64,000 nucleotides of DNA from Chrysomallon squamiferum (Eukaryota > Mollusca > Gastropoda > Neomphalida > Peltospiridae): the NCBI GenBank assembly GCA_012295275.1, contig CM022679.1, positions 8,004,169 through 8,068,168 on the forward strand, written 5' to 3'. This document shows positions 54,415 through 62,364 of the stretch, piece by piece. Below the pieces are notes generated by a model, which searched no databases, was not told the origin of the DNA, and saw only the letters and a program-made list of their open reading frames with translations. Every line of letters starts with the position of its first letter. Positions within the stretch are counted from its first letter, which is position 1. The translations under genes were made by a program, and so were the position numbers.

Positions 54415-54698
54415 TAAACACACACACACACCCACACATTTTTATGATTTCCATTTTCGTTGTTGAACCTAACCGGATGTTTCACCATCTGTGAATGTTT
54501 TTGTTTTTTTCACTATGTTTTCTAAATGTTGTATTCTTACAGGTGGACATGCCTGTGTTTTTCTACATTGATCCCGAGTTTGCAGAGGATCCCAGGCTAG
54601 AAAAAGTTGACACCATCACACTGTCCTACACGTTTTTTGAAGCTAAAGAAGGCATGCAGCTTCCATTGCCAGGATACCCCATGCAGCAGCCGCAGTAA
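19465..54698 (+). CDS. COX11: COX11, copper chaperone for the CuB site of cytochrome c oxidase (complete, 5 coding exons)
   Basis: Joined coding exons: 19465-19899, 21815-21970, 22356-22481, 23156-23197, 54543-54698. All are whole codons (phase 0 introns), giving 304 aa; human COX11 is about 276. Residues 1-110 are Arg/Ser/Cys-rich and fit a mitochondrial targeting and matrix segment. About 118-138 is one membrane span, followed by GVPLYRIFC. The rest is the intermembrane-space beta-barrel copper domain. Visible copper ligands are Cys144 (FCA) and the CFCF motif (Cys240 and Cys242). NPINGISTYTVVPYEA and ITLSYTFFEAKEG are COX11 signatures. In the family, COX11 loads copper into the CuB centre of COX1 during complex IV assembly. 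The first ATG of a tandem pair was chosen as start. The last intron is 31,345 nt. Confidence 0.97.
19900..21814 (+). other. COX11 intron 1
   Basis: A 1.9-kb AT-rich intron with no open frame of note. It contains a short GATA run near 21510-21530. Confidence 0.85.
21815..21970 (+). CDS. COX11: COX11 coding exon 2
   Basis: Residues 146-197: ATGLGG followed by the first strands of the copper domain (RLISVRFNADVASSMRWNFK). Acceptor TTATTTAG, donor GTGTGT. Confidence 0.96.
22356..22481 (+). CDS. COX11: COX11 coding exon 3
   Basis: Residues 198-239: PGETALAFYTARNPT and ISTYTVVPYEAAPYFNKIQ, both highly conserved. The acceptor is a T tract with AAAG; donor GTAAAG. Confidence 0.97.
23156..23197 (+). 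CDS. COX11: COX11 coding exon 4 (CFCF copper motif, 42 nt)
   Basis: Residues 240-253: CFCFEEQRLNPNEQ, the copper-binding motif in a 14-codon exon. Acceptor CTTTTTACAG, donor GTAGGA. The next exon is 31.3 kb away. Confidence 0.97.
24355..24725. other. CpG-richer islet inside COX11 intron 4; possible minus-strand non-coding exon
   Basis: Six CpGs in about 370 nt in an otherwise CpG-poor intron. On the minus strand a good acceptor (TTTCTTTTCAG, near 24561) and a consensus donor (TTTACAG then GTAAGT, near 24361) frame about 200 nt. All three frames carry stops, so any exon would be non-coding. It could also be an enhancer. Confidence 0.25.
26145..26171 (+). other. Candidate 27-nt microexon in COX11 intron 4
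   Basis: Acceptor TTTCCATTTAG and donor GTTAGT frame 27 nt that read EMDNLIYDM in phase 0. If spliced into COX11 it would insert nine residues right after the CFCF exon, in a very conserved place, so it is more likely cryptic, part of another transcript, or chance. Confidence 0.2.
27343..27465 (+). other. Candidate alternative terminal exon in COX11 intron 4 (40 codons and stop)
   Basis: After CCCAG at 27342 the phase-0 frame is open for 40 codons (LTSADGLSRQVCGHAV...VCVEDKL) and then TAA. It is GC-richer than its surroundings, and an AATAAA lies about 265 nt downstream at 27729. If joined to COX11 exon 4 it would replace the conserved C-terminus. I do not recognise the peptide. Confidence 0.25.
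27791..27834. repeat. (TC)n microsatellite
   Basis: About 22 uninterrupted TC units. Confidence 0.95.
30255..30294. repeat. (CA)n microsatellite
   Basis: About 20 CA units. A second CA tract of about 24 units lies at 30448-30495. Confidence 0.95.
30448..30495. repeat. (AC)n microsatellite
   Basis: About 24 uninterrupted AC units. Confidence 0.95.
30999..31038. repeat. Perfect 20-bp tandem duplication
   Basis: The 20-mer beginning AAGAAATTGTTAATC occurs twice in direct succession with no differences. Confidence 0.9.
31479..32060. repeat. Decayed tandem repeat array, about 140-bp period
   Basis: Units begin near 31479, 31627, 31768, 31866 and 32004. Each opens with an AATTCTCATTAAATTCAC-like phrase, then CTCTTAACTA, GGAACAAAATGCC and GATTTAATTTACATA-like phrases. 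The fourth unit starts after a deletion in the third, which also contains a CA tract at 31817-31842. A diverged earlier unit may start near 31330, and a single dispersed copy appears at about 44430-44475. Confidence 0.6.
32971..33026. repeat. (GT)n microsatellite
   Basis: 28 uninterrupted GT units. Confidence 0.95.
35258..35535. repeat. 139-bp direct tandem duplication
   Basis: 35258-35396 and 35397-35535 match almost base for base (for example GGCACATGTTATGTTTAT at the same offset), with about ten differences by eye. A recent local duplication. Confidence 0.92.
39078..39518 (+). CDS. Unrecognised open frame with coding-like first half, nested in COX11 intron 4
   Basis: The stop-to-stop frame runs from 39069 to 39518; the first ATG is at 39135 in a good context (ATTATGG). 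From about 39087 to 39335 the peptide has mixed composition unlike the Phe/Ile/Lys-only frames around it: MAESNDQQ, WIDNIHNDQRIELVNPDVL, IKQIKSFASTIEPRLLQLM, and a helical NMEAMTGEFVLERN. After that it runs into Lys-rich A tracts. No donor follows, so it could be a single-exon nested gene, the 5-prime part of a retrocopy with an A-rich tail, or chance. I cannot name a family. Confidence 0.3.
   Translation: MFDILKLSDYYQQLYETNIMAESNDQQIHKSEWIDNIHNDQRIELVNPDVLKMIKQIKSFASTIEPRLLQLMLNMEAMTGEFVLERNIKKIKKKKIQSSMSLDRLLIVTFVKKHIPVFYIYIYIFFFLHLFKKIIEYLRLKFFLEI
40779..40841. repeat. (TTA)n microsatellite
   Basis: About 21 uninterrupted TTA units. Confidence 0.95.
42502..42570. repeat. Short tandem repeat of about 29 bp, 2.3 copies
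   Basis: TTATTTCTAGTTACATTTCA recurs once with small changes, and a third partial unit starts TTATTTCTGG. Confidence 0.75.
44555..44990. repeat. About 207-bp diverged tandem duplication
   Basis: ACTGAATGAACTTT begins a unit at 44555 and again at 44762. Both go on to AAACTGCT, TTAGTGTTTTTGAAATTTC, TCTAAATA-CCATATTTGGTAT and GGTTTTAATGTAAGCAAATT. Differences and small insertions make this copy older than the 139-bp duplication. Confidence 0.88.
45679..45925. repeat. Imperfect minisatellite, 26-39 bp units, about 8 copies
   Basis: Units start with CCATGTGCTG or a variant, followed by GTTTGT and TTGTCT/TTGTTT. Copies start near 45679, 45709, 45737 and onward to about 45925. A GT tract has expanded inside one unit at 45840-45860. 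Two overlapping Cys-rich open frames here are by-products of the repeat. Confidence 0.8.
46627..46710 (+). other. GC-richer open segment in COX11 intron 4, possible exon remnant
   Basis: After TCTAAG the frame reads FKVSDIWCHHKFMEASSY and stops at TAA after 27 codons. It is richer in G+C than its flanks. The acceptor is weak and no homology is recognised. Confidence 0.15.
47345..47381. repeat. (AAT)n microsatellite
   Basis: About 12 uninterrupted AAT units. Confidence 0.95.
47740..47799 (+). other. Candidate 60-nt exon with strong splice sites in COX11 intron 4
   Basis: A pyrimidine-rich acceptor (CCTCCCTCCCTCAG) and a consensus donor (TTTTAG then GTAAGT) frame 60 nt. One frame is fully open (KKQPLLKVTVIVGNESQVL), entering in phase 2 and leaving in phase 1. 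In COX11 phase 0 it reads a stop after six codons, so inclusion in COX11 would act as a poison exon. It may instead belong to a nested + strand gene. Confidence 0.35.
50097..50140. repeat. (TTA)n microsatellite
   Basis: About 14 TTA units, followed by a CAT run near 50183-50202. Confidence 0.95.
50279..50314. repeat. 36-nt poly(T) run
   Basis: Uninterrupted T, followed by C-interrupted pyrimidine sequence to about 50365. Confidence 0.95.
50641..50738. repeat. (TG)n and (CA)n inverted pair
   Basis: About 29 TG units (50641-50699), a 20-nt spacer, then about nine CA units (50720-50738). The two tracts are complementary and could pair in RNA or single-stranded DNA. Confidence 0.93.
50961..51058. 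repeat. Graded trinucleotide array TAA-TAG-CAG-CTG-TTG
   Basis: About five TAA, six TAG, four CAG, a short CACC junction, about ten CTG and about six TTG units in order. The CAG and CTG blocks are adjacent inverted repeats and could form a hairpin. It lies in COX11 intron 4. Confidence 0.93.
54289..54430. repeat. CA-rich tandem duplication before COX11 exon 5
   Basis: ACAAACATGCAGACAAGC followed by CTC and a CA tract occurs twice (about 54293 and 54342). The second CA tract is longer and extends to about 54412. It ends about 110 nt from the last COX11 exon. Confidence 0.85.
54543..54698 (+). CDS. COX11: COX11 last coding exon 5
   Basis: Residues 254-304 and TAA: VDMPVFFYIDPEFAEDP then ITLSYTFFEAKEG and a Pro/Gln-rich tail (PMQQPQ). 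The reading continues exactly from exon 4, as in other animals. Acceptor ATTCTTACAG. Confidence 0.97.
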   Translation: MDMPVFFYIDPEFAEDPRLEKVDTITLSYTFFEAKEGMQLPLPGYPMQQPQ

Positions 54699-55850
54699 CA
54701 GTAAGCATTTAAACCCATCCTGTGTTTGTTTTCAGTATTTAAACATTTTTACTCCTTAATATCAGACATTCCCAGATTCCAGTATGTAAATGTTTTTGTT
54801 TCTTAAAATCTCACATTCAGACACTCTTTTTTGTTAAATTTATATGGTAGGTATAACACACACACACACACATGCACACATCAATAAAGACAATAATAGG
54901 ACTGTCAGTTTACAAAATACAGTTCTTAGATGCCCTGTTGGTTAATACTTGGTTCATTAATAATAATGCAGAATTTTTTTTATCTTAAATCAAATACTGA
55001 ATATGAGTTGTGCTTTGTCTATATTTTAGTATTTTGAAACAATATGTGTTTCACGTTTTTGATGGGGTTTTTGTGTTTTTTTCCAGTATACTGTGAAACT
55101 CATCAGTGAAAATACAAAATGGAAATGAGCAAAGTTGTCAGTACTAAATATAAAGGACTTGAATGTTGGATTATTTTGTGTTTTCTACTCAGTAATCTTT
55201 GATCTTATTATACTAAAAACCATTGCTTATTTTCTTTATAAAACATTTTCATGACTAAAATGAAAAGAAAATGCAAAATGTTAAAGGTAGTATAGTGTAA
55301 TATATATATGTATGTACTGCTGTTAGTGTATTTGAGAAGTACATCGTCTTTGTTTATCCCTGTGTTAATGTCCGGGTTATGGAAAAAACTTAATGAGAAC
55401 AAACTTTGGAAGTATGTAAATCATAGTTTTTAAGTGATAAATATATGACTGTGACTTTTTTAAATCATGAAATCAGAAATTGAAACTTTATTTTAATAAA
55501 TAATATAAGACACTCACATGCTACAACTTTTATAGTATTTTAGAGAAATTTTTATTTTGCATAATATAATCACCATATTATAAACCTGTTTTTTTTCTAC
55601 TGAAGATTTCAAAAGAAAACAAACTTTATTTTCTTCTTATTGTTAATCTGATGTTAAGAAGCTGAGCTTTTAAATGATAAATCTGTTCAGGTGACAAAAC
55701 CATTATTTCTGTTCTTCTTCTTCTTATTATAATTTTATTTTTTTTAAATATCATTTAGAAATGTATATGTTACATGTCTAGGGTATTTTCTACTCTATGT
55801 GTGATTTTAAATTTTATCATGAAATAAATATGCTACTTGAAAAATAATGC
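54699..55850 (+). terminator. COX11 3-prime UTR, possible UTR intron, and poly(A) signals
   Basis: Two bases after the stop a good donor (ACA then GTAAGC, 54701) may splice to an acceptor TTTTTCCAG at 55086, removing a 386-nt intron. The stop lies so close to the junction that decay is not expected. AATAAA hexamers at 55495-55500 and 55823-55828 are candidate signals. Confidence 0.5.
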
Positions 55851-57086
55851 ATGTGTTATGTTGTGATTTTATTTAAATTTATTTTAATACAGAAAACTTA
55901 ATTTTATACTTCACTTTATCAGTCACATTTGTACACAGTATACAGTTAAACACACATTATCCAAAGTGTTTTGGAATTCAAAATTTTTCTGACTTTGGAA
56001 TAAAAGAGATTGTCTAAATTGGGAGTTAAATACATATTTCATATACAGTTAATTCAAATAATATGCAAATAATTTTTTTTATAATTTTTGTGCACGAAAT
56101 AATGTTCGTAAGATCTAAACCACTCAAATCAATAAGATATTGCAATTTATTGTTGTGGAGATTTTCCGATTTTGGATAAGGAATGTTTAATCTCTACTTT
56201 GATATTACAATAGACTGTAACTAAACATTTATGGTATTATTTATAATAATACTACTTTCTATGTCTGGCTTATCAAAGACAGTCAAATATTCAGGGTATA
56301 CTTTTACTGTCTGTATGAAATGGAATGTAAGTTATATTTTGCTGGAAACAGAGCAGCAGTTCATACATATTACAGGATTATTTAGAAATAGTGACCACTT
56401 TCTGTCAGTTGATTGTCACTTGTATTACTGTGTAATAGAAGGTAGAAATAAGGGGGGAAAAAAACCAATAAAATCTGTGAAAATTAATCTGCAAGACAAT
56501 GATTAACAACATAAATAATTACAAACAATCTGACAGTCAGAATTTTTTTTTTTAAATCATGCACTCTTTTTACTCACCCAGTATATTCAACCATCTATTC
56601 ATAGTATCATTGCAAAAAAACAAAAAACAACAACCCAGCTTTGATAATCAATAACAATGAAAATTTAATGTTTCATTGAATCTTTGTGTACTCTTGCTCT
56701 TCTGCATATAGTGAATAGAAAACAACTTGTTTACATTTTTTGTCACTTGCTAAGCACAGTTGTGATATAAATGGAACGAGCAGGAACACTGTTGTAATTA
56801 ATAGACTGTAAATGCAGCAACATGCCAGTGTGTTATTAACCCAGTATTTATCTCCCAGTACAGCTGAAACAAGGAACAAACAATATATTTCATTGCATTT
56901 CCCTTATGATCAGCCATTAACTATTGTAGATTATATACTTATCATCATGTTTGCAGATATCTGGATGCAACTTGCAGATGTCTGTCAACATAAGATATAA
57001 AGAATAAACTAAACAGAGTGTGTGTGTGTGTGTTTAATTAATGGAACTTTTATTTTTCTTATACTAGATAATGATAATTGTATATG

Positions 57087-57144
<58 letters not shown>

Positions 57145-57430
57145 AATAAACATGATGGATGAGAAAGGACAACATACACAAAGACACACAATAGCATACA
57201 CACTCACAAAGATACACATACAAAAACATGCACACATAAAACAGTCATGCATTCATACATAAACGAATATTAACTCAAACAGATGCATATATTATATTGC
57301 AATGATGAAGATGATGATGATGAAAATTATGATTATTATGATTATTATTATTAATATTATTATTATTGCACATTTCAAAGAAATTGGATTATGAACAGAG
57401 ATCTTGAGATTGGGGGGGGGTGTCTTGTTT
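55850..57430. other. Downstream flank of COX11, no gene seen
   Basis: CpG-poor AT-rich sequence with short hydrophobic open frames of no recognisable family (for example 56231-56506). Holds the GA tract and, near 57310-57365, GAT and ATT runs. Confidence 0.45.
57089..57142. repeat. (GA)n microsatellite
   Basis: About 27 uninterrupted GA units. Confidence 0.95.
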
Positions 57431-57467
57431 ATCCACATCCCGGGTATAAATCGCGGGGTAGTGGATA
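57430..57467. other. Imperfect inverted repeat with a TATA-like loop
   Basis: TATCCAC (57430-57436) pairs with GTGGATA (57461-57467), and an inner CCCG pairs with CGGG. The loop contains GTATAAAT. It marks the left edge of the CpG-rich segment. A nine-base G run lies just upstream at about 57412-57420. Confidence 0.55.
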
Positions 57468-57553
57468 TTCAGTTTTTTTTTATTCAAGGCTGATATCATT
57501 CTCTTTTTGTTGTTAGCCACAACTACGTAAAAGAAGTCACGTTCACTTTAGCA

Positions 57554-57628
57554 ATGGCGACGCAAAGGAGTTTTGCTCTTTCTGTTGAAAGCTTTACGCT
57601 TTCACATCTACTGAAATATCATTCTTTG
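57554..57628 (+). other. Weak candidate coding start, MATQRSFALSVES
   Basis: An ATG in good context (AGCAATGGCG) lies about 105 nt after the TATA-like motif. The frame reads MATQRSFALSVESFTLSHLL and onward to a stop after 42 codons; a weak GTATAT donor follows CTTTG. No family is recognised. Confidence 0.15.
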
Positions 57629-57937
57629 GTATATGTTTATACATATTTTTCAGATAATTATATTTATGTTTATAATTCTTAAAATATTTAAACTTTCTTG
57701 ATTTTGACCAAAAAAGGTTAAACGATATTGAATTTATGGATGTATTTGTTTTGGTTTTGTTTTTTATTCTGTTTAATATCAAAAGTTTTACTGCTGACAA
57801 TGTGTTCTAGTTATTTAATTATTATTAAATAATAAATGGTATAAAATGGGCAATATTCAATGCATACATTTATTTATAAACAATATATGATAATCGATGA
57901 AAAACCAAACGATAACCTTGTTTATTACGTTAAACAC

Positions 57938-57983
57938 ATGCACGGTTCCGTAATCATAATATGCACGGTTCCGTAATCATAAT
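57938..57983. repeat. Perfect 23-bp tandem duplication
   Basis: A 23-mer opening ATGCACGGTTCCGTAATC is present twice without a mismatch (57938-57960 and 57961-57983). Each copy contains the interrupted palindrome ACGG-TT-CCGT. Confidence 0.93.
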
Positions 57984-59246
57984 ATACCCGGCGTCTGATG
58001 TAATACTATATCAAATTCATCGTAAGTACGCTGCATTAACCTTAAAGCCGGTTGATTTGTTTTTCTATCATAACGTATTAAAATATAAAGGTAGAAGATT
58101 GATTTCTTTTTTTTTTTTTTTTTTTTTTACAACGCTTAAAGACGTTCTGTTCTGTATCAGTTCGCTTAAGTCTACTAAAACTACTCCGACTTTATTACAA
58201 GACCGGTTTTTGTTACTTACAGCAACAATCGTATTAGTTAAGAGTAATGACTCAGTAAATCGTGTACGACCCTTGCTCTTTCACCTTCCCCGTGAGAATA
58301 ACCTCTTTTTCAGCCATACATCACATAAAGCATGAATTTCGTGATTTCTTTTGTCCATGGTATTTCAGGGGTGACTTTATTGTGGGTCTGCATCCGGAAA
58401 CCGTTAATGGCGATGATAAATACTAACAAAAATAGTATTTCGTTTATTTTGAAAACAAATTTACAAATCAATGCGTGTCGGATATTTTTTTAAATTTTTT
58501 TTTATATAATCAAACCGGATTTCCTCGTACGTCACTTGTGAATGTCCAAAGTAAAGAATTATGAATGATAAGGAATAAGTTCATTTTACTTCCTACAAAG
58601 GAATAATTTATAACAGTGAAACTGATGGATCGCTTACTTTAATATTTTGCATAAAAAAAAAAAAAAAAAAAAAATAAAATAAAATAAAAAAAAAACTTTA
58701 CCAGTAGAATCAAACTAACTTGAAATATATTGTCTATTCATTATGAACTTCCTGCGTTAAACGTCAAATACTGAATATTTTTTAAGATAGATATAACGGT
58801 TTAAAGAATAATAATAATAAAAATAAATAAATAAATAAATAAATAATAATAAAAATTATATGAAAACAAAACTGTCATATCGAACCTTGGAGGATAACAT
58901 GTCCGTAGTAAATATGTTAGTATGTATGTGCATATAAATCTATCATATCTGTGAATCTCTCTCTCTCGTGTATGAAGATATATTAATACGCACACATACC
59001 CGCACGCAGAAACATTAATCGTATTTTTCAAAAAACATTTACACAAATGATCATTAGTTACTGCACGTACTTCACCCTCTGATAGCTGATGGACCGAGAA
59101 GACTAAAATCTCGAGTTACTCAAAAACAACAATTATTTTTGTCTGGCAGAAACAGATACTCGTAGTTTCATTCATTTGTGTGAATTTTCAGTTTTCATCA
59201 GAGTTTTAACGTGATCAAATGTACTAGCGGATAACACAGTCAAATA

Positions 59247-59392
59247 TAGAGATATCCATATCTGGATATAGTTTTTTTTCTGAAAAATACTATATCCATA
59301 TTTGGATATAGTTTTATCTAAAAAATACTATATCCATATTTAGATATAGTTTTATCTAAAAAATGACTATATCCATATTTGGATATAGCTTT
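59247..59392. repeat. Tandem array of four palindromic CArG boxes, 38-40 bp period
   Basis: CTATATCCA - TAT - TTGGATATAG-type palindromes recur at 38-40 bp. The CArG decamers are 59256-59265 (CCATATCTGG), 59296-59305 (CCATATTTGG), 59334-59343 (CCATATTTAG) and 59373-59382 (CCATATTTGG). Two fit CC(A/T)6GG exactly and two have one mismatch. Linkers share GTTTTATCTAAAAAAT. Confidence 0.88.
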
Positions 59393-59599
59393 TCTAAACA
59401 ATATAGCATGATGTTGAAATTCCTTTATAATGATTCATACAGTTTGCAAAATATTTTGTTTGCAGGTGTCGCTGGCAGATGTCCATTTGATGTGACCTGA
59501 CGGCATTATCGAGATAATTTTATATTTTGTTTAGCAGTATGGATTGTTTACGATTTGGCTTTGTGTCAATAAGTGTTTGTGTTTCAATTTTAAATGTTA

Positions 59600-59690
59600 A
59601 ATACACAAACGAATGAACAAACACACAAACGAATGAACAAACAAACAAACAAACAGGCAAGCAATCAAAGAAACAAGCAAATAATTTTAA
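59600..59690. repeat. AAAC/GAAC-rich imperfect tandem repeat
   Basis: ACACAAACGAATGAACAAAC occurs twice, then degrades into AAAC and AAGC units. Confidence 0.8.
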
Positions 59691-61185
59691 ATAAACTAAT
59701 TTCAGAACATGATTTTTTTTGATTTCGCAAATAGTATTGCTTACCTTTTATGCTATATGCAATTACCTTTATGTGTATTATTTAATTCGGTTCCAATACT
59801 AACAAATGCAATGGAATGTTAATATCAAAATGAATAAAATAAAATAAAACAAAATAAAACAAATAAATAAATAATAAAAATGATGGTCATAATAATATCT
59901 TTTTAAAAATCGCTTTTACGATCTTTAGCTGTCTTCCAACTGTATTCACAGCTGTGACCGACACTGAAAACACTTGTGAAGTATTTTCGTGTATTTGTGT
60001 CGTAATATTTCACTATGTCCTGGACATTTTTTCACGTGCATTTAACAAGGTCTACATCAATGTCATGGCGGATTGCCTTTTCTGTGCACATTTTCGCCTC
60101 CCTCATGAATATGATTGGTTTTTTTTCTTTCTTAAATTCAATTATTTTCAGAAAATATATCGCTCCATCAAAAACAGTTAATGATGACGTATGTAAAATA
60201 TTAAATTATTCAAGGTTTTAAATACTTCACATGTACGAATTTAATCTATCTGTCAAACGGATGAAATGTTTGTAGAGAACGGGGGAAAAAGAATAAAAAG
60301 TAAAAATCGATAAAGTAATTCTGTTCTGATATTGATGTAAAATGTCATATTCAATCATTATTTTCATAAAAATATACTAAAATAATCCACTACAAAGTAA
60401 GATTCGCTCTTCAAGATTTCGATTGATTCACATGAATTTGACTGCACACAAGCAGAAGCACCGAATGTGTTATTTGTTCGACTGTTACAGGGTTTCGAGT
60501 TATTCCTGTTAAAATATAGTTTAGCTCACGGAAACTATTTTGAAAACTTAGTCTACTTTTTAAATATACTCCGTCAGCTTACGTATTTCCTTTCAAGGTG
60601 TTAAAGAATGTTCAGTTTGGCCTCGTGCCCGTAGAAAGGATAATTAAGGAATACAGAATCCAAGGATGTTAAGAGAAATAAATAAATAATTGAATCTGAA
60701 GAAATGGTCATACAGAAAACGATAAAAATAACGGTGACATTTAAAATAAGGTGTCATTAAATATTCATTAACTTTTTTTTATTTGTTGTTTTATATTGTG
60801 CATCATAACTGTTTAATGTGTAGCAAAATGAATGAAGAAAAGTCATTATTATAATCTACAAGCACTTTCTAATGCAAGTAACATAAATTTTAATTATCAG
60901 CATTTTACGATTGTTTTTTTTTTTTTTTAAAGTACATTTCATGTGGTAATGTTATCGATTATCTGTGTAATGGTTTATGGATTCTGTCGGTTGCTGCTGC
61001 ACTGATTCCACAAAATTCCTCTCAGTCTGGTTTTCTGTCTCCATGAATCATCTCGACCTCTCTTCAGTTTCTCATTTGAGGTCGACCTCACCTCCATATA
61101 CGCTCTGTATTTCTATAGCTGCCATTACGAATACGTTATTATTCTATTTTTTCTCATTTTCATATCGACAGATATCAGAAAACAG

Positions 61186-61215
61186 GCTCGTTGGCGCAGT
61201 GGTTAATCCACCCCT
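61186..61215 (+). mobile_element. tRNA-like A-box, possible tRNA-derived SINE relic
   Basis: TTGGCGCAGTGGTTAA at 61191-61206 matches the D-arm/A-box start typical of tRNAs and tRNA-derived SINEs. No B box (GGTTCGANTCC) follows, the D stem does not close, and there is no anticodon arm, so it is not a functional tRNA. A truncated SINE or a chance A box is possible. Confidence 0.3.
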
Positions 61216-61574
61216 ACCCACCTACTGGGGAGTTGTACTACCATTACACACTCGTTCTCTTCTTTTTTTAACCATCATCCTAACCCAAGCTTCTGTGTTA
61301 CATCCAAGACTCATAATTCTTGATAATTCAGTGGATGTAAACACAAGTCAAGTGGTTTACTGACCTACGTCAAAAGAACGCGATAATGAAAAATTACTTA
61401 GCTAGCTATTCTCGGAACGTAGTCAGTTCGCTCGTATTGTCACGTTAGAATCTTAGTGGATTGGTTAGGGAACAGCCGATTAGTTCTAGATGGATGTTAA
61501 AACAAAGATTAACAATCGAGCTATTTATCAGTCATTGGGCAGAGTTTAAATCTTGCTAAAACGATCTAGAAGAC

Positions 61575-61875
61575 TTTGCGCAAGTCTGTATTAGATAAAT
61601 ACTGTGAAGAGAGGTGAAAGCCTAATAGTCTACACTTTGTAGGCAGTGTTAATGGAGAGAAGCGACGTATACCTATCTATCTTGCACTTCGTAGGCAGTG
61701 GTAGACAATTAGAAGAGACAATTAGTCTATCGGCCTTACATTTCGTAAGCATTGTAAATAACTAGAGAGAAGTGACGAATATCAATCTTACATATCATAG
61801 ACTGTGCAGATAATTAAAAGACGTACACTGGTTTTATATTTCATAGACATTATTAGAAAAAGAAAAGATACATTT
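61575..61875. repeat. Strongly diverged tandem array, about 52-bp period, 5-6 units
   Basis: Units start near 61630, 61681, 61733, 61787 and 61834, perhaps also 61575. Each begins with a CTTACATTTCGTAGGC-like phrase, then a GTGGTAGATAATTAG-like phrase, then GAGAAGTGACG. Copies differ at many sites, so the array is old. Confidence 0.6.
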
Positions 61876-62059
61876 AACTCTTCATGAATAAAATGTTCGA
61901 GAATTAGTTAACTATTACACCTAGGGTAAATCAGTAAAGTATCACTTTAAATACAGATCATCGTAGAAAATTTAAACCTGCACATTCTTTAATTTTCTGC
62001 TAATAGTAATACAAATTTTAAAAAAGAAAAAATAAATGTCCAGAACAAAATTACACACA

Positions 62060-62323
62060 GAATCCAAAATATTTAAGCGGTTTATTCCCAAAATGAGTTT
62101 TAAACATATACATGTATAACATTAATTGGTTTGGTATCACTGTAAAAAAAACGGACATCAAACTTGAGCAGCTAATAAACATTACGTCATATCATTGGCT
62201 GTTTCCATGACATCAAGAACGTCAACCGTACATTTTCTAAGAACATCAGACTGGTTATCATACTTCACTTGCCATAACGTATTTCCAGAAAAATTAAATA
62301 ATAATAATAATAATAATAAAAAA

Positions 62324-62364
<41 letters not shown>

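Larger units (their letters stand above)
23198..54542 (+). other. COX11 intron 4, 31.3 kb, repeat-rich
   Basis: One phase-0 GT-AG intron covers about half the window. The + strand is T-biased, with long T runs near 25650, 26231, 27252, 28510, 36411, 40440, 43640, 48340 and 50279. It holds many CA, TA, TTA and TC microsatellites, two recent-looking tandem duplications (35258, 44555), a decayed satellite-like array (31479-32060) and a minisatellite (45679). No transposase or reverse-transcriptase domain was recognised. Several exon-like segments are listed separately. Confidence 0.85.

Noticed and set aside
57961-58335. 124-codon open frame in the CpG-rich segment
   Set aside because: Contains a poly-Phe run from a T tract, no homology recognised, and its start lies inside a 23-bp tandem duplication.
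61186-61260. Functional tRNA gene
   Set aside because: Only the A box fits; the D stem does not close and there is no anticodon arm or B box.
60977-61363. 128-codon open frame
   Set aside because: Covers the tRNA-like A-box segment and pyrimidine tracts; no domain recognised.
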